DNA of 50,560 nt from positions 1 through 50,560 of the forward strand of contig JAQVBZ010000010.1 in NCBI GenBank assembly GCA_028690055.1. Reading direction: 5' to 3'. Source of the DNA: Minisyncoccota bacterium (GTDB lineage Bacteria; Patescibacteriota; Minisyncoccia; JAHIHE01; JAGLIN01). A program made the translations under genes and the position numbers. This document shows positions 16,036 through 24,944 of the stretch, one piece after another. Every line of letters begins with the position of its first letter. The stretch's first letter is position 1. The notes under the pieces are model-generated. The model ran no database searches. It was not told the DNA's origin and saw only the letters and a list, made by a program, of their open reading frames with translations.

Positions 16036-16923
16036 CTATTCCAGCGCCGCTCCCAGAAGAAAAGCGTCATCACCCAGAGAAGAATTCACCACCTTCACTT
16101 TGCGCGCCGAAGGCAGGACTTCTTTTTTTATAAAAGGCATCGCCAATTTCAATAATCTTTTTTCCTTGACCATACTGCCACCGATAACAGCGATTTCGGG
16201 ATTCAGGATATTCACCACATTGGCAAAGCCGATGGCAAAATAGGAACTGGCCTTCTCCATGATGGCACGCGACTTCTCATCTCCTCGCACCGCGTCAAAG
16301 ACGATATCTTTGGCGCCTTTTTTTTCGCCATAAACTTTTTCATACATTTTTTCCACACCCGGTCCGGCAACGTATCTTTCCCAACACCCTTTGCGTCCGC
16401 AATTGCACTGCTCACCACCAACCTCGATCACCATATGCCCGAATTCGCCGGCGATGTTGTCCTTACCGAAATAGAACTTGCCATTCATCTTTATCGCTCC
16501 GCCCACGCCCGTACCGACCGCAATAAAAACCGCATCGTCATATCCTTTGTATTTTCCAAAGTTATCTTCGCCATAAGCGAAAGCGCGGATATCGTTTTTG
16601 AGTGTGACTTCCAAACCGGTTTTTCTGGAAATGATTTTTCCCAGCGCGAAATTATTTAGCGATGCGATATTGGGCGCGCAAACCACAGTATCCCCCTTTT
16701 TATTCACTTGCCCCGCCACCGCAAAACCGATTTTCTTGAAGGTATATTTTTTCCGATAAGATTCCACCAATTCCAAAATCTTCGCTATTATGTCCTCTCG
16801 CGTTTTCGGTGTTTCATTCCTTTCGTAACCAAGGATCTTATAATCGCCGCCGCTGATTTCCACCAGCGCCGAAGCGATTTTCGTCCCACCCATATCGAAC
16901 GCCAGCACCTTGATATTTTTCAT
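16036..16923 (-). CDS. ROK-family sugar kinase (glucokinase-like)
   Basis: A 295-aa cytoplasmic kinase of the ROK family, most likely phosphorylating glucose with ATP. Visible are the N-terminal phosphate-binding loop FDMGGTKI (9-16), the catalytic Asp in KNDIRAF (D111), the GTGVGG adenosine motif (137-142), the sugar-binding EFGH (160-163) and the zinc site CNCGRKGCWE (C173, C175, C180). No N-terminal winged helix is present, so it is an enzyme and not a ROK repressor. It is the last gene of a minus-strand alpha-glucan cluster, so glucose released by the GH57 enzyme is a plausible substrate. It also has its own -10 TATAAT. Confidence 0.88.
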   Translation of the reverse strand: MKNIKVLAFDMGGTKIASALVEISGGDYKILGYERNETPKTREDIIAKILELVESYRKKYTFKKIGFAVAGQVNKKGDTVVCAPNIASLNNFALGKIISRKTGLEVTLKNDIRAFAYGEDNFGKYKGYDDAVFIAVGTGVGGAIKMNGKFYFGKDNIAGEFGHMVIEVGGEQCNCGRKGCWERYVAGPGVEKMYEKVYGEKKGAKDIVFDAVRGDEKSRAIMEKASSYFAIGFANVVNILNPEIAVIGGSMVKEKRLLKLAMPFIKKEVLPSARKVKVVNSSLGDDAFLLGAALE

Positions 16924-16973
16924 AAATTTATATGATTAGGGTTATAAGCTCCGACCATCACAGTTACCTCTTC

Positions 16974-17002
16974 ATTATACTCCATAGTTTACGACCTATA
17001 AA
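16974..17002 (-). promoter_or_regulatory. Internal promoter before the ROK gene
   Basis: On the minus strand, TTTATA (16997-17002), 17-bp spacer, perfect -10 TATAAT (16974-16979), overlapping the end of the GH57 gene. The -35 is weak. Confidence 0.45.
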
Positions 17003-18161
17003 ATTTATTCCAATGGCTATCCCAAATATTTTTTGCTATCTCTAAAAACCTCTTTTCTGCCTCCATCCTCCGAGAAGTCTCCAACGTGGATAGCGAGCGC
17101 ATCGCCTTTATAAGAAACATATTACCTCTTTCGATAGAGTCAGGATTCCAAATCGTGTCTTTCCAAATCGCGGACTTTTTGCCGGATGCCGCCCAAAAAT
17201 GGCAACTAGACAATCCCTGATCCAAAAAATTGCGGGAAACCTTATAATTCTTATCTTCTTTATTTTTTGAAATTTCCCCTATTGCAAAATTCGCAAATCC
17301 CCAAAGATCTCCTTGTATAGAGTTTCCGGGAAAATCCCAATAAGAGAACGGAATATTTTTCGCAAGATCATCTTCCGTTGATTCCCAATTGGAAGCGACA
17401 GGATCTATCTCTTGCAAATCACCTTTACCGAATTCTTCGATAAACTCCGAAATTCTCAGGGAACGGATATTCCCGTCAGTAAAAGCTTCCTTGGTCTTGC
17501 TATAAAAATCATGATGATGATGCCCATAAAGTTCTCCGTCAGTGGCGGTTATGATATTCATGCCCCCCCGCGTCGCCTCATCGGAAATCTCATTGATTTT
17601 TTCCGGAACAAAATAATCCGATACTTGGCGATCGCGAAAAACAACTTTCATATTCAGATCTTTCACTTTGAAGATTTTTTCCTTGTCAAAACTGTTGAGT
17701 TTACCACAATAGGATATCTCATCGAGAATAATCCACTCAAATCCCATCTTTTCTAAAACTTCAGCAACTCTCCTACTATAGGCCATCTCCGGAAGATAGA
17801 ATCCGCAGCGTTTATATTCTCCTCCGAAAATTTCTTTTTTTATTTTTTCATCCAGAAGTATCTGTCTCTCAATCTCTTCCTCCGGCAGCAGCGGCAGAAT
17901 CGGATGATACATAGCGCTACCCACCAGCTCTATTTCTCCATTCGAAAAAGCTCTTGAAAAATCCTCCAAAAGACCGTCATAATGATATACCACGAGCTGC
18001 TCCAAAAGCGAACCGCTCAGATTCATCGTGAGCTTTAGCCCGTCATACAAATCAAAAAATTTGGCAATTTCAAAATAGCTCTCGCGCGCCACCTGATGGA
18101 ATACCTCTTCTTCCTGTTCCGGTGGCTGATAGATATGTAAAAAGTTTATCCAGTTTATCAT
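16989..18161 (-). CDS. Glycoside hydrolase family 57 (alpha-amylase or glucanotransferase type)
   Basis: A 390-aa retaining alpha-glucan enzyme. The N-terminal NFLHIYQPP (6-14) is the first conserved GH57 region. LPEMAYS (123-129) carries the likely nucleophile E125, and ATDGELYGHHHHD (206-218) the likely acid/base D208. These enzymes hydrolyse or transfer alpha-1,4 or alpha-1,6 glucans. At 390 aa it is shorter than typical branching enzymes (over 500 aa), so amylase or a small glucanotransferase is favoured. It sits in a cluster with glycogen synthase, glycosyltransferases and a ROK kinase. The spacing to ROK is 65 bp. Confidence 0.85.
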   Translation of the reverse strand: MINWINFLHIYQPPEQEEEVFHQVARESYFEIAKFFDLYDGLKLTMNLSGSLLEQLVVYHYDGLLEDFSRAFSNGEIELVGSAMYHPILPLLPEEEIERQILLDEKIKKEIFGGEYKRCGFYLPEMAYSRRVAEVLEKMGFEWIILDEISYCGKLNSFDKEKIFKVKDLNMKVVFRDRQVSDYFVPEKINEISDEATRGGMNIITATDGELYGHHHHDFYSKTKEAFTDGNIRSLRISEFIEEFGKGDLQEIDPVASNWESTEDDLAKNIPFSYWDFPGNSIQGDLWGFANFAIGEISKNKEDKNYKVSRNFLDQGLSSCHFWAASGKKSAIWKDTIWNPDSIERGNMFLIKAMRSLSTLETSRRMEAEKRFLEIAKNIWDSHWNKFYRS

Positions 18162-18204
18162 ATTGAAGGATTAGCTTATATTCAAGGTATGAATCAGAAC
18201 AGGC

Positions 18205-18774
18205 TTATTCCTCGCCGATCCAATCTAATATTTTACGAGTCAAACTGTCATCCGGCAAAACTTCAGTTTCTATGATTAAGTACGGTAACTTAGAATTTTC
18301 TATTTCCTCCTTGTACTTTCGCTGCTGCGAGATATACCAATCTGGAGTTTTTAAAATCCGCGCATAATGGGGGTATAGCCTAAGGCGATCATCAATCCTT
18401 TTTTGTAAAAGCTCTTTATCCTCTGGAAAAGTTACCAAAACCATTTTAAAATCAAGGTCACTCAGCCTGTTCTCTACCTGGGCATAATTAATATCTTGGT
18501 TTCGATAAAGCTGATTATATATACGATCAGACAAATACATTTTTTCAACAAGCAAATTCTTTTCTTGAAGTTCTTTAAAAATATTCACGTAGTTTTCAAT
18601 TACAATTTTGCCATGCTCGGTACCATAAAACCCCAAATCACAATTAAACCAATGACATCCGTCTAAAATCACTTTTTGCTGATTATACTTGGGTTCTAAA
18701 AAATTATATACTTGCGAAGTTAACCAGCTCTTACCGGCAAGCTCCGCTCCCTCAAAAATAATATGATGCGCCAT
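18205..18774 (-). CDS. P-loop nucleoside/nucleotide kinase-like protein
   Basis: A 189-aa protein with a Walker A motif GAELAGKS (9-16), a DGCHWFNCD segment, SDRIYN (a DR-type motif near 83) and a lid-like KRIDDRLRLYPHY region. The order fits the deoxynucleoside kinase/thymidylate kinase superfamily, but no exact family match is visible and the substrate is unknown. It lies between the GH57 and glycosyltransferase genes with short gaps (43 and 42 bp), so it is probably co-transcribed; its role there is unclear. Confidence 0.65.
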   Translation of the reverse strand: MAHHIIFEGAELAGKSWLTSQVYNFLEPKYNQQKVILDGCHWFNCDLGFYGTEHGKIVIENYVNIFKELQEKNLLVEKMYLSDRIYNQLYRNQDINYAQVENRLSDLDFKMVLVTFPEDKELLQKRIDDRLRLYPHYARILKTPDWYISQQRKYKEEIENSKLPYLIIETEVLPDDSLTRKILDWIGEE

Positions 18775-18816
18775 ATAAAAATATTAAATTAATGAAGCCT
18801 GAAAGATTTTATCACT

Positions 18817-19884
18817 TTATTTTCTAAAGTTTGTTGCTGTTTTTTGATAAATTTTCTCATAACTATCTGCCATTTTTTCCACAGAAAAATTTTTCTCAAC
18901 ATGATTTCGACAATCTGCACGTTTAATCAAATCGACATTTTTTATTGCCATCTCCATTTCATGAATATTTTCCACCACGAACCCAGTTTTCCCATTTTTT
19001 ACTACTTCCGAGACTGCGGCACGATTAAGCCCAATGACTGGCGTGCCACAGGCCATGGCTTCAATCATTACCAAACCGAACGGTTCCTCCCAATCAATCG
19101 GAAAAAGAAGCGACTTGGCATTTCCCAAAAATTCATTTCTTTCCTTCGGGTCCAACACTCCCACATACTCTATTTGCCCCTTTTTAAGATATGGACGTAT
19201 TTCATTGTCGAAATATGCTTCACAACCGTAATAGCTCCCTGCAAGTTTGAGCTTCACGCCGGCCTTCCTTGCTGCTTGAACCGCAAAATGCGCTCCCTTC
19301 TCCTTAGTGAGATATCCAAGATAAGCGAAATATTCTTCCCCTTCAGACTGGAAAGTAAAATCCGCCAGTTTTATACCGTTATGGATTACGGAAGAATTCG
19401 AAGCGGGTGCGAAGCATTCTTTCTGACTGCGACTTACAAAAGTATGATGGAGTTTATAAAATCTGCTCTTACGGTCGACACAATACCTCTGCAGATGTTT
19501 TTCCTGTTTTATACAAGCAACATCCCGATGCGCACTGTGTACCGTCTCGACAATCGGCGTGTCAATAAGATTGGGGAAATAATATGCCGGTGAACCAAGG
19601 TGTGAATGGATGATATCGAATTCTTCCGCCATCTCGACGGCCTTGGTTATCACCGTCAGCGCGTAATGAGTGGAGGTTAATCCGAACAGATTACCGCGCG
19701 ACATCGGATAAGGCAGAATTTCTATCAACCGAGCACTCGTCACGGAATCGCTCGTGGCAAAAAGTGTCACCTCATGCCCGCGACTGACAAGCTCTTCGGT
19801 AAGATAATAAACCATATATTCCAAACCGTTTTTCCCTTTCGGTGGCACGCTCTCCTGAAGCGAAACCAATTGCGCAATTCTCAT
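18817..19884 (-). CDS. Glycosyltransferase family 4 (first of two)
   Basis: A 355-aa GT-B fold retaining glycosyltransferase. The N-terminus MRIAQLVSLQESVPPKGKNG with a glycine-rich acceptor loop and the C-terminal EPFGLVMIEAMACGTPVIG with the E-x7-E nucleotide-sugar motif are typical of GT4. The ATG at 19884 is chosen over the upstream one at 19950 because the protein should start directly with the first beta strand; neither has a good Shine-Dalgarno. It closely resembles the next gene in the C-terminal domain (EPFGLVMIEAMACGTPVI, SVEKM), so they are paralogues. Donor and acceptor are unknown; alpha-glucan or trehalose-like products are possible given the cluster. Confidence 0.85.
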   Translation of the reverse strand: MRIAQLVSLQESVPPKGKNGLEYMVYYLTEELVSRGHEVTLFATSDSVTSARLIEILPYPMSRGNLFGLTSTHYALTVITKAVEMAEEFDIIHSHLGSPAYYFPNLIDTPIVETVHSAHRDVACIKQEKHLQRYCVDRKSRFYKLHHTFVSRSQKECFAPASNSSVIHNGIKLADFTFQSEGEEYFAYLGYLTKEKGAHFAVQAARKAGVKLKLAGSYYGCEAYFDNEIRPYLKKGQIEYVGVLDPKERNEFLGNAKSLLFPIDWEEPFGLVMIEAMACGTPVIGLNRAAVSEVVKNGKTGFVVENIHEMEMAIKNVDLIKRADCRNHVEKNFSVEKMADSYEKIYQKTATNFRK

Positions 19885-20016
19885 CGTATCTATTTGTAAA
19901 TTGATTAAAACTTTTTTATTCAAATATCTTATACATCCCAGAAGATTCAAGAAAGATATCTTTTGTTTACGGATATTCTATTCATAAAAATAATATTTAG
20001 TAGCATCTTATAATAG

Positions 20017-20048
20017 TCCCAGATTCCTCGCTTCGCTTCGGAATGACA
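20017..20048. repeat. Single-arm family B repeat (B3)
   Basis: CCCAGATTCCTCGCTTCGCT and TCGGAATGACA match the right arm of the family B elements. It lies in the 195-bp gap between the two GT4 genes. Confidence 0.6.
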
Positions 20049-20078
20049 TATAATAATCTTTGCCGTAAAAAAGTTTTA

Positions 20079-21161
20079 TTATCCCCGTTTTCTCGATTCG
20101 AGCATTCCTTTATAAGCCGCCAAATAATTGTCCGTCATTTTTTCTACAGAAAAATTCTCTTCCACATGCTTACGACAGTCTTCGCGTTTGATAGAATCGA
20201 TATTTTTTATCGCCTCCATCATTTCCTCGGGTGTATCCACCACGAAACCTGTCACACCATCCTTCACCACTTCCGATACCGATCCTCGATTATAAGCGAT
20301 TACCGGCGTGCCGCACGCCATCGCTTCGATCATCACCAGACCGAAAGGCTCCTCCCAATCCAACGTATTAATGAACGCTTTGGAATGTCCGTAGAAATCG
20401 GGAAGATTATCTTGAGAAAAATAATCCAGAGTTATATCATCACCGAGAAGCGGCTTTACTTGTGTATTCCAATAACTTTTCTCGTTGCTCTTGTCAAATT
20501 CATAAATAAAACCGGCTATCTGCAATTTCAATCCCATTTTGCGCGCGATTTCCATCGCACCATGCGTCCCTTTCTCGCGAATAACTCGCCCTGATTGACA
20601 GAGCTTCTCCCCTCCTTGCGGATTGAATTTCCATTTTTTAAGGTTAATTCCATTATACACGTTATCGAAAATATTCAAATCCGGCATAGCTTTTCTCTGC
20701 GAGAAACTGATCGACGCAAAATTCAAATTTTCAAATTCATTATAAAGCTCCAATATCTTTAACGAGGAAAAGGTCAGCGGATCATGAATCGTCTGAAGCG
20801 TCGGCAGATGGCTCATTGCCGCAAAAGGCGCAACATTCAGAGGACGGAGGTGCATATGCAAAAGATCAAAATCGTTTTCTTCTGCATATCGATAAACCTT
20901 GGACACAAAAAGATTTTCGTAATCGAAGAAGGATTTATCATTGGTATAACGCCCGTAAATCAGAGGATTGGAAAAAGGTAGCATATCGAAGGTCACGAGC
21001 TTAGCTTTCGTTTCCGATCCGATTGGCGCAAAAAGTGTCACATCATACCCGCGAATCGCAAGCTCATCGGCAATCCATCCTGTTATATCTTGGTTGGCAT
21101 AAATTTCATTTTGAGGCACGGGCACGGGGATGGCGTTGGTGCAAGCGATTCCTATTTTCAT
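20079..21161 (-). CDS. Glycosyltransferase family 4 (second of two)
   Basis: A 360-aa GT-B glycosyltransferase. MKIGIACTNAIPVP starts at the first strand; QSGRVIREKG is the start of the C-terminal domain and EPFGLVMIEAMACGTPVIA carries the E-x7-E motif. The C-terminal half is nearly parallel to the neighbour at 18817-19884, down to IKREDCRKHVEENFSVEKM versus IKRADCRNHVEKNFSVEKM, so this is a tandem duplication; the N-terminal, acceptor-binding halves have diverged. The gaps on both sides hold palindromic repeats. Confidence 0.86.
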   Translation of the reverse strand: MKIGIACTNAIPVPVPQNEIYANQDITGWIADELAIRGYDVTLFAPIGSETKAKLVTFDMLPFSNPLIYGRYTNDKSFFDYENLFVSKVYRYAEENDFDLLHMHLRPLNVAPFAAMSHLPTLQTIHDPLTFSSLKILELYNEFENLNFASISFSQRKAMPDLNIFDNVYNGINLKKWKFNPQGGEKLCQSGRVIREKGTHGAMEIARKMGLKLQIAGFIYEFDKSNEKSYWNTQVKPLLGDDITLDYFSQDNLPDFYGHSKAFINTLDWEEPFGLVMIEAMACGTPVIAYNRGSVSEVVKDGVTGFVVDTPEEMMEAIKNIDSIKREDCRKHVEENFSVEKMTDNYLAAYKGMLESRKRG

Positions 21162-21194
21162 TTATTTATAAACTAAAAGAATTAATCGTCTGTA

Positions 21195-21301
21195 TGGAGT
21201 ATCGGGATTTATCCCGCGTCGTTGTCCAATGCGAATGAAATGAACGTCAACGACAGCTCTTCTACTCGGGGTAACAGCGCGAACTAAAGTTCGATACTCC
21301 A
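21195..21301. repeat. Family A paired-hairpin repeat (A2)
   Basis: Outer ends TGGAGTATCG/CGATACTCCA are perfectly inverted. Each arm folds on itself (CGGGATTTATCCCG and CGAACTAAAGTTCG). A second inverted pair lies inside. REPIN-like architecture. Confidence 0.8.
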
Positions 21302-21317
21302 TAATAAAATATATTTT

Positions 21318-22316
21318 CTACATAAAGTCCTCCCCCGCGAGTGCTTTCCGAAAAGCTTCCAGATTCGTTTCAAGCTTGGCGACTCCCTTTGGGGTAAGAT
21401 TGACGTAATAATCTTCTTTCTTCGGCTCCAAAATACCGAGAGCATCATAGAAAACATTTATTTTCTGAGGCACGAGACGCAATATATCGAGACGGAATAA
21501 ATGCCAAAACCCTGTCTTATCGACCTTCATCTTCTCAAAGAATTTTCCCAATACCTGCTTTTGAAATTCCCTATCAGAAATTTCAAGATAGAAAAATGCG
21601 ATATCGAACGCCATATTATTGAGATGCACATAATACCAGTCGATGATAGCGGCTTTCTCCCCGGGAGTGATAATCAGATTGCCTGGATGAAAATCTCCGT
21701 GAGTTATTATCCCGCTTTTTTCATCCAGAAGCTTTTTACCTGATTGCAAGATTTCCACCCCCTTCTCAATCTCCTCCTGCGCGAAGAACGGTGAAAGATT
21801 TCCGCGATATTTTTCATAAGCCTTTTTGAAGTCTGTATATTTTTGCGTTTTGAGCTTTATCTCTCCTTGTGCGAAAGCCGACATCTTTTGCATATTTTTG
21901 ATTCCAGAGATCAAATCCTCCAAAGGGAATTTATCGATATTACCTTTTTCCAAACCATTATAGAAATCCCCCGCTTCGTATCCTTCGATAAATCCATAGA
22001 CCATCCACTCCGGAACGTGTTCGCTGTCGCCATCTACGAATTTAGGAACCGAAAGTTTTTTGCTGCGCGCATAAAACTTCGTAAAGAGCTGATTGATTTT
22101 TATTTCCCTACGAAAAGATGCCTTTGTTTCCTGATAATCCTCTGTTCTCATCTTAAAAACCACCTTGTCGCCTTTCTTATCCCGGCAAGGAGCGGTATAA
22201 AATCTCTCCTGATGGATATTCGTATCAAAAATATATTTCGGATCGAACTCGAGCTCTGAAATCTTATCGTGAACCTTCTTCTCGATATCCGGCAAATACG
22301 GTCCGTATTTTGGCAT
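21318..22316 (-). CDS. Aminoglycoside-phosphotransferase-fold kinase
   Basis: A 332-aa protein with the APH/choline-kinase fold. The Brenner-type motif HGDFHPGN (206-213) carries the catalytic Asp, and IDWYYV (225-230) carries the metal-binding Asp. The N-terminal lobe has VVFKMR (52-57) with a probable ATP-binding Lys. It starts 4 nt from the end of glgA, so it is translated from the same transcript. A sugar-kinase role in alpha-glucan metabolism (as in maltokinases of this fold) is possible but the sequence is short for maltokinase; antibiotic resistance is not implied. Confidence 0.75.
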   Translation of the reverse strand: MPKYGPYLPDIEKKVHDKISELEFDPKYIFDTNIHQERFYTAPCRDKKGDKVVFKMRTEDYQETKASFRREIKINQLFTKFYARSKKLSVPKFVDGDSEHVPEWMVYGFIEGYEAGDFYNGLEKGNIDKFPLEDLISGIKNMQKMSAFAQGEIKLKTQKYTDFKKAYEKYRGNLSPFFAQEEIEKGVEILQSGKKLLDEKSGIITHGDFHPGNLIITPGEKAAIIDWYYVHLNNMAFDIAFFYLEISDREFQKQVLGKFFEKMKVDKTGFWHLFRLDILRLVPQKINVFYDALGILEPKKEDYYVNLTPKGVAKLETNLEAFRKALAGEDFM

Positions 22317-22320
22317 AAAT

Positions 22321-23799
22321 TTAATCTTTACTTTTTAAGGCCTTGCGATAAAGCGCCAGATATTTTTGTGCAGGCACATCCCAAGAAAAAGATTCTTCCA
22401 TGCCATTAATCGCGATCTTGCGCCAAATGTCACTATAGCGAAAAGTCTCCACTGCCCGTACAATGGCAGAGAAAAAAGCGAAAGAATCGTAAGTACTGAA
22501 AGTGAAACCGTTGCCCTTCCCCGTCTTGGGATTATAGTTATTGATCGTATCGGACAATCCTCCGGTCTTGCGCACGATCGGCACCGAGCCATAACGCAAT
22601 GAAATAAGCTGACCCAATCCGCACGGCTCGAAACGCGAAGGCATCAGGAACATATCGGAGGCGGCGTAAATGCGCGTCACATTCTTCCGTTTGAATTGCA
22701 TGGACGCCACCATCTTTCGAGGATGCTTGCTTTCCACTTTTGCGAAAAAATTTTTGTAACGCTTGTCGCCATCGCCAATGATGATAATCTGCAGTTTGAG
22801 CCGGAGCAAAGGCTCTATGACCTCCATCAACAAATCGAATCCTTTCTGTTCGGTGATGCGCGTCACCATTCCCAGTAGCGGGATATCCTTATCAACCTTC
22901 AACCCATACTCCTTTTGCAGGAGTGTCTTATTCTTGTATTTGTCATCAAAATTATTGGCATTGTATTTGGTGGCCAACCCGGGGTCAGTCCGAGGATTGT
23001 AAGCTTCATAATCTATCCCGTTCACGATACCGAAGAATCTCTTTTGCAGATGCTTCTCCGAAAGTTCGAGATGAAGACCCTGTCCGAATTTTTCTTGCAT
23101 AATTTCCTCAGCATAACACTCGCTCACGGTGTTCACCATATCAGCAAACAAAATCGCGCGCCGGGAAAAATTTATATTATTTATTTTTTTCTTGGTCAAA
23201 TTAACCAAAGGGCTCTGTCCATCGTCTACATTCTTTTTGGGAACAGTCCACCAATCATGCCCCATCTGAAAAGCAAGATTGTGAATCGTAAAAAGAGTCT
23301 TCAGATCTTTTATTTGTTCATCCGAGCTATACTCGGTTTTTATAAAATACGGGATAAGCCCAGTATGCCAATCATTGCAATGAACGATGTCCGGCTTCCA
23401 GCCTTCCAAAACCTCCAGGCTCTTGATTGTTTCCAGAACCGCCTTACAAAAAAACAAGGACCTCTTGTTTTCATCTTCATAACCGTATAAATGACTGCGA
23501 CTGCCAAAATATCTGTGTTTGTCGATGAAATATACGGGAATCTTTGTATCCAAATAAGACTTCTTGATTCTAAAAGAAGTTTCCTCACCCATCAGATCAA
23601 CCGTAAGATTATCTTGAATTATTTGGATATTGTATTTTTCTTCATCTATAACACCGTGTCTCGGCATGATTATTCTCACGTCGTAGCCCATCTTAGAGAG
23701 CGCTTTAGGAAGATCCCTTGAAACGTCCCCCAAACCTCCCGCCTTACAGAATGGGTCCAAATCGGTAGTCACAAAAAGAATTCGTAATTTTTTTTTCAT
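22321..23799 (-). CDS. glgA: Glycogen (starch) synthase, GT5
   Basis: A 492-aa GT5 enzyme that extends alpha-1,4-glucan chains from ADP- or UDP-glucose. The substrate-binding KAGGLGDV (19-26) is the conserved KxGGL signature; VHCNDWHTG, GIDYEAYNPRTD and GMVTRITEQKGFDLL follow in order, and the C-terminal PSRFEPCGLGQL with GSVPIVRKTGGL completes the donor site. Length is normal for the family. It heads the minus-strand alpha-glucan cluster. No glgC (ADP-glucose pyrophosphorylase), branching-enzyme or phosphorylase gene is seen in the window. A possible -10 TATACT lies on the minus strand at 23824-23829. Confidence 0.93.
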   Translation of the reverse strand: MKKKLRILFVTTDLDPFCKAGGLGDVSRDLPKALSKMGYDVRIIMPRHGVIDEEKYNIQIIQDNLTVDLMGEETSFRIKKSYLDTKIPVYFIDKHRYFGSRSHLYGYEDENKRSLFFCKAVLETIKSLEVLEGWKPDIVHCNDWHTGLIPYFIKTEYSSDEQIKDLKTLFTIHNLAFQMGHDWWTVPKKNVDDGQSPLVNLTKKKINNINFSRRAILFADMVNTVSECYAEEIMQEKFGQGLHLELSEKHLQKRFFGIVNGIDYEAYNPRTDPGLATKYNANNFDDKYKNKTLLQKEYGLKVDKDIPLLGMVTRITEQKGFDLLMEVIEPLLRLKLQIIIIGDGDKRYKNFFAKVESKHPRKMVASMQFKRKNVTRIYAASDMFLMPSRFEPCGLGQLISLRYGSVPIVRKTGGLSDTINNYNPKTGKGNGFTFSTYDSFAFFSAIVRAVETFRYSDIWRKIAINGMEESFSWDVPAQKYLALYRKALKSKD

Positions 23800-23840
23800 T
23801 GAAAGATCTGTTAGCTTTCTTTAAGTATAGCTCAATTCGG

Positions 23841-23880
23841 AAAAAAACAAAAACAGCGCTTATTAATGGCTGTTTTTGCT
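23841..23880 (-). terminator. Terminator of the ATP-grasp operon
   Basis: AAAAACAGC (23849-23857) pairs with GCTGTTTTT (23869-23877). Read on minus, the stem is followed by T5-G-T7. It separates the ATP-grasp operon from glgA. Confidence 0.85.
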
Positions 23881-23908
23881 GAGATAATACAAAAAATATA
23901 GAAACAGA

Positions 23909-24925
23909 CTATTTCTTCGTCTCAGGAAACAAAAGGTCGATGATGCCTTCGGCGACAGGCCTCGGCCTCCCTTCATAAGGAAAATGATGCATAAATATGC
24001 CCGGAGAAGGATTCATTTCCAAAACGGCATAGCTAAAATCCTTAGGTTTCTGCGAAATATCTCCTTTTACCATAATATCAACTCCCGCATAAGAAAGTCC
24101 GGGAATAGCGCTTACTGCTTTTACGGCTATCTTCTTGAAATAAGGATGAACCTTGTCGGTGAAGTCAACGCTATCCCCTCCAGTCGACAAGTTGGAGTTA
24201 TTTCGCAGATAAACCTTCTCGCCTCTGGTAATGATAGAATTGACATCAATCTTCTGAATTTTCAACTTTGCCCGGACACGATCATCAACTTCAATCGTAA
24301 TCAGGGGCTTAGAATAATTCAATCCTCTTTGAGGATCTTCATTTTTTTTCACAATCAATTCTTTGACACTGCTCTTGCCGTCACCCACAATGTTCGCCGG
24401 TTCCCGAAAGGTAACGGCCAAAACTTTCTTCCGCGTAGCTATAAATCTGAATTCCCTCCCCTTGAATTCTTTTTCGATTAATACGTATTTTTCTTTGCTA
24501 AAATATTTTTTTAAAACATTCGCGACTTCAGCGAAGTTTTTCATTCCGACAAAAACAAGATCACCGTGAGTGCCGTTAAATTTTTTTACGACGACAGGAT
24601 AAGTTATTTTCTCACAAAAGTTCCTAATATCTTCCGTGTCTCCGCAAAGGAACAGTTTTCCCTCCGTAGGACATATTCCTTTCTCTCGCAAGAAATCCTT
24701 GGTTAACATTTTATTTTCCAAAATACGATCAGCCGTGACAGAAGTCTGCGAGCTTTTGCTTCCCTGAATATATTCGCGATGCTTTTTGAATCTAAGCTCG
24801 ATGAAGGCATTCTCCTCTTGATAATCATTTATATGATTAAGCTTGATGCCTCGTTCTAATGCCGCCTCTGCCAACAACCGCGACGAAAACATTTTTATAC
24901 TCTCTGGGATTCGAATATCATTCAT
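23909..24925 (-). CDS. ATP-grasp ligase, cyanophycin-synthetase-like
   Basis: A 338-aa ATP-grasp enzyme. The YPVVVKKFNGTHGDLVFVG segment (about 110-128) is the nucleotide-binding lobe; REPANIVGDGKSSVKELI is close to the conserved VGDG-x-ST-x-x-ELI word of cyanophycin synthetases and GshF-type ligases. YAGVDIMVKGD and VLEMNPSPGI supply the Mg-binding acidic residues. It has only the ATP-grasp core, without the Mur-ligase-like half of true cyanophycin synthetase, so it is likely an amino-acid or peptide ligase of unknown substrate. It lies 19 nt after the RimK-like/protease fusion gene, at the end of a three-gene operon. Confidence 0.8.
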   Translation of the reverse strand: MNDIRIPESIKMFSSRLLAEAALERGIKLNHINDYQEENAFIELRFKKHREYIQGSKSSQTSVTADRILENKMLTKDFLREKGICPTEGKLFLCGDTEDIRNFCEKITYPVVVKKFNGTHGDLVFVGMKNFAEVANVLKKYFSKEKYVLIEKEFKGREFRFIATRKKVLAVTFREPANIVGDGKSSVKELIVKKNEDPQRGLNYSKPLITIEVDDRVRAKLKIQKIDVNSIITRGEKVYLRNNSNLSTGGDSVDFTDKVHPYFKKIAVKAVSAIPGLSYAGVDIMVKGDISQKPKDFSYAVLEMNPSPGIFMHHFPYEGRPRPVAEGIIDLLFPETKK

Positions 24926-24944
24926 TTTAGTGATAATAAACTAA

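Noticed and set aside
21318-22316. Aminoglycoside resistance gene
   Set aside because: The APH fold is shared by many sugar and small-molecule kinases; the link to glgA makes resistance unlikely.
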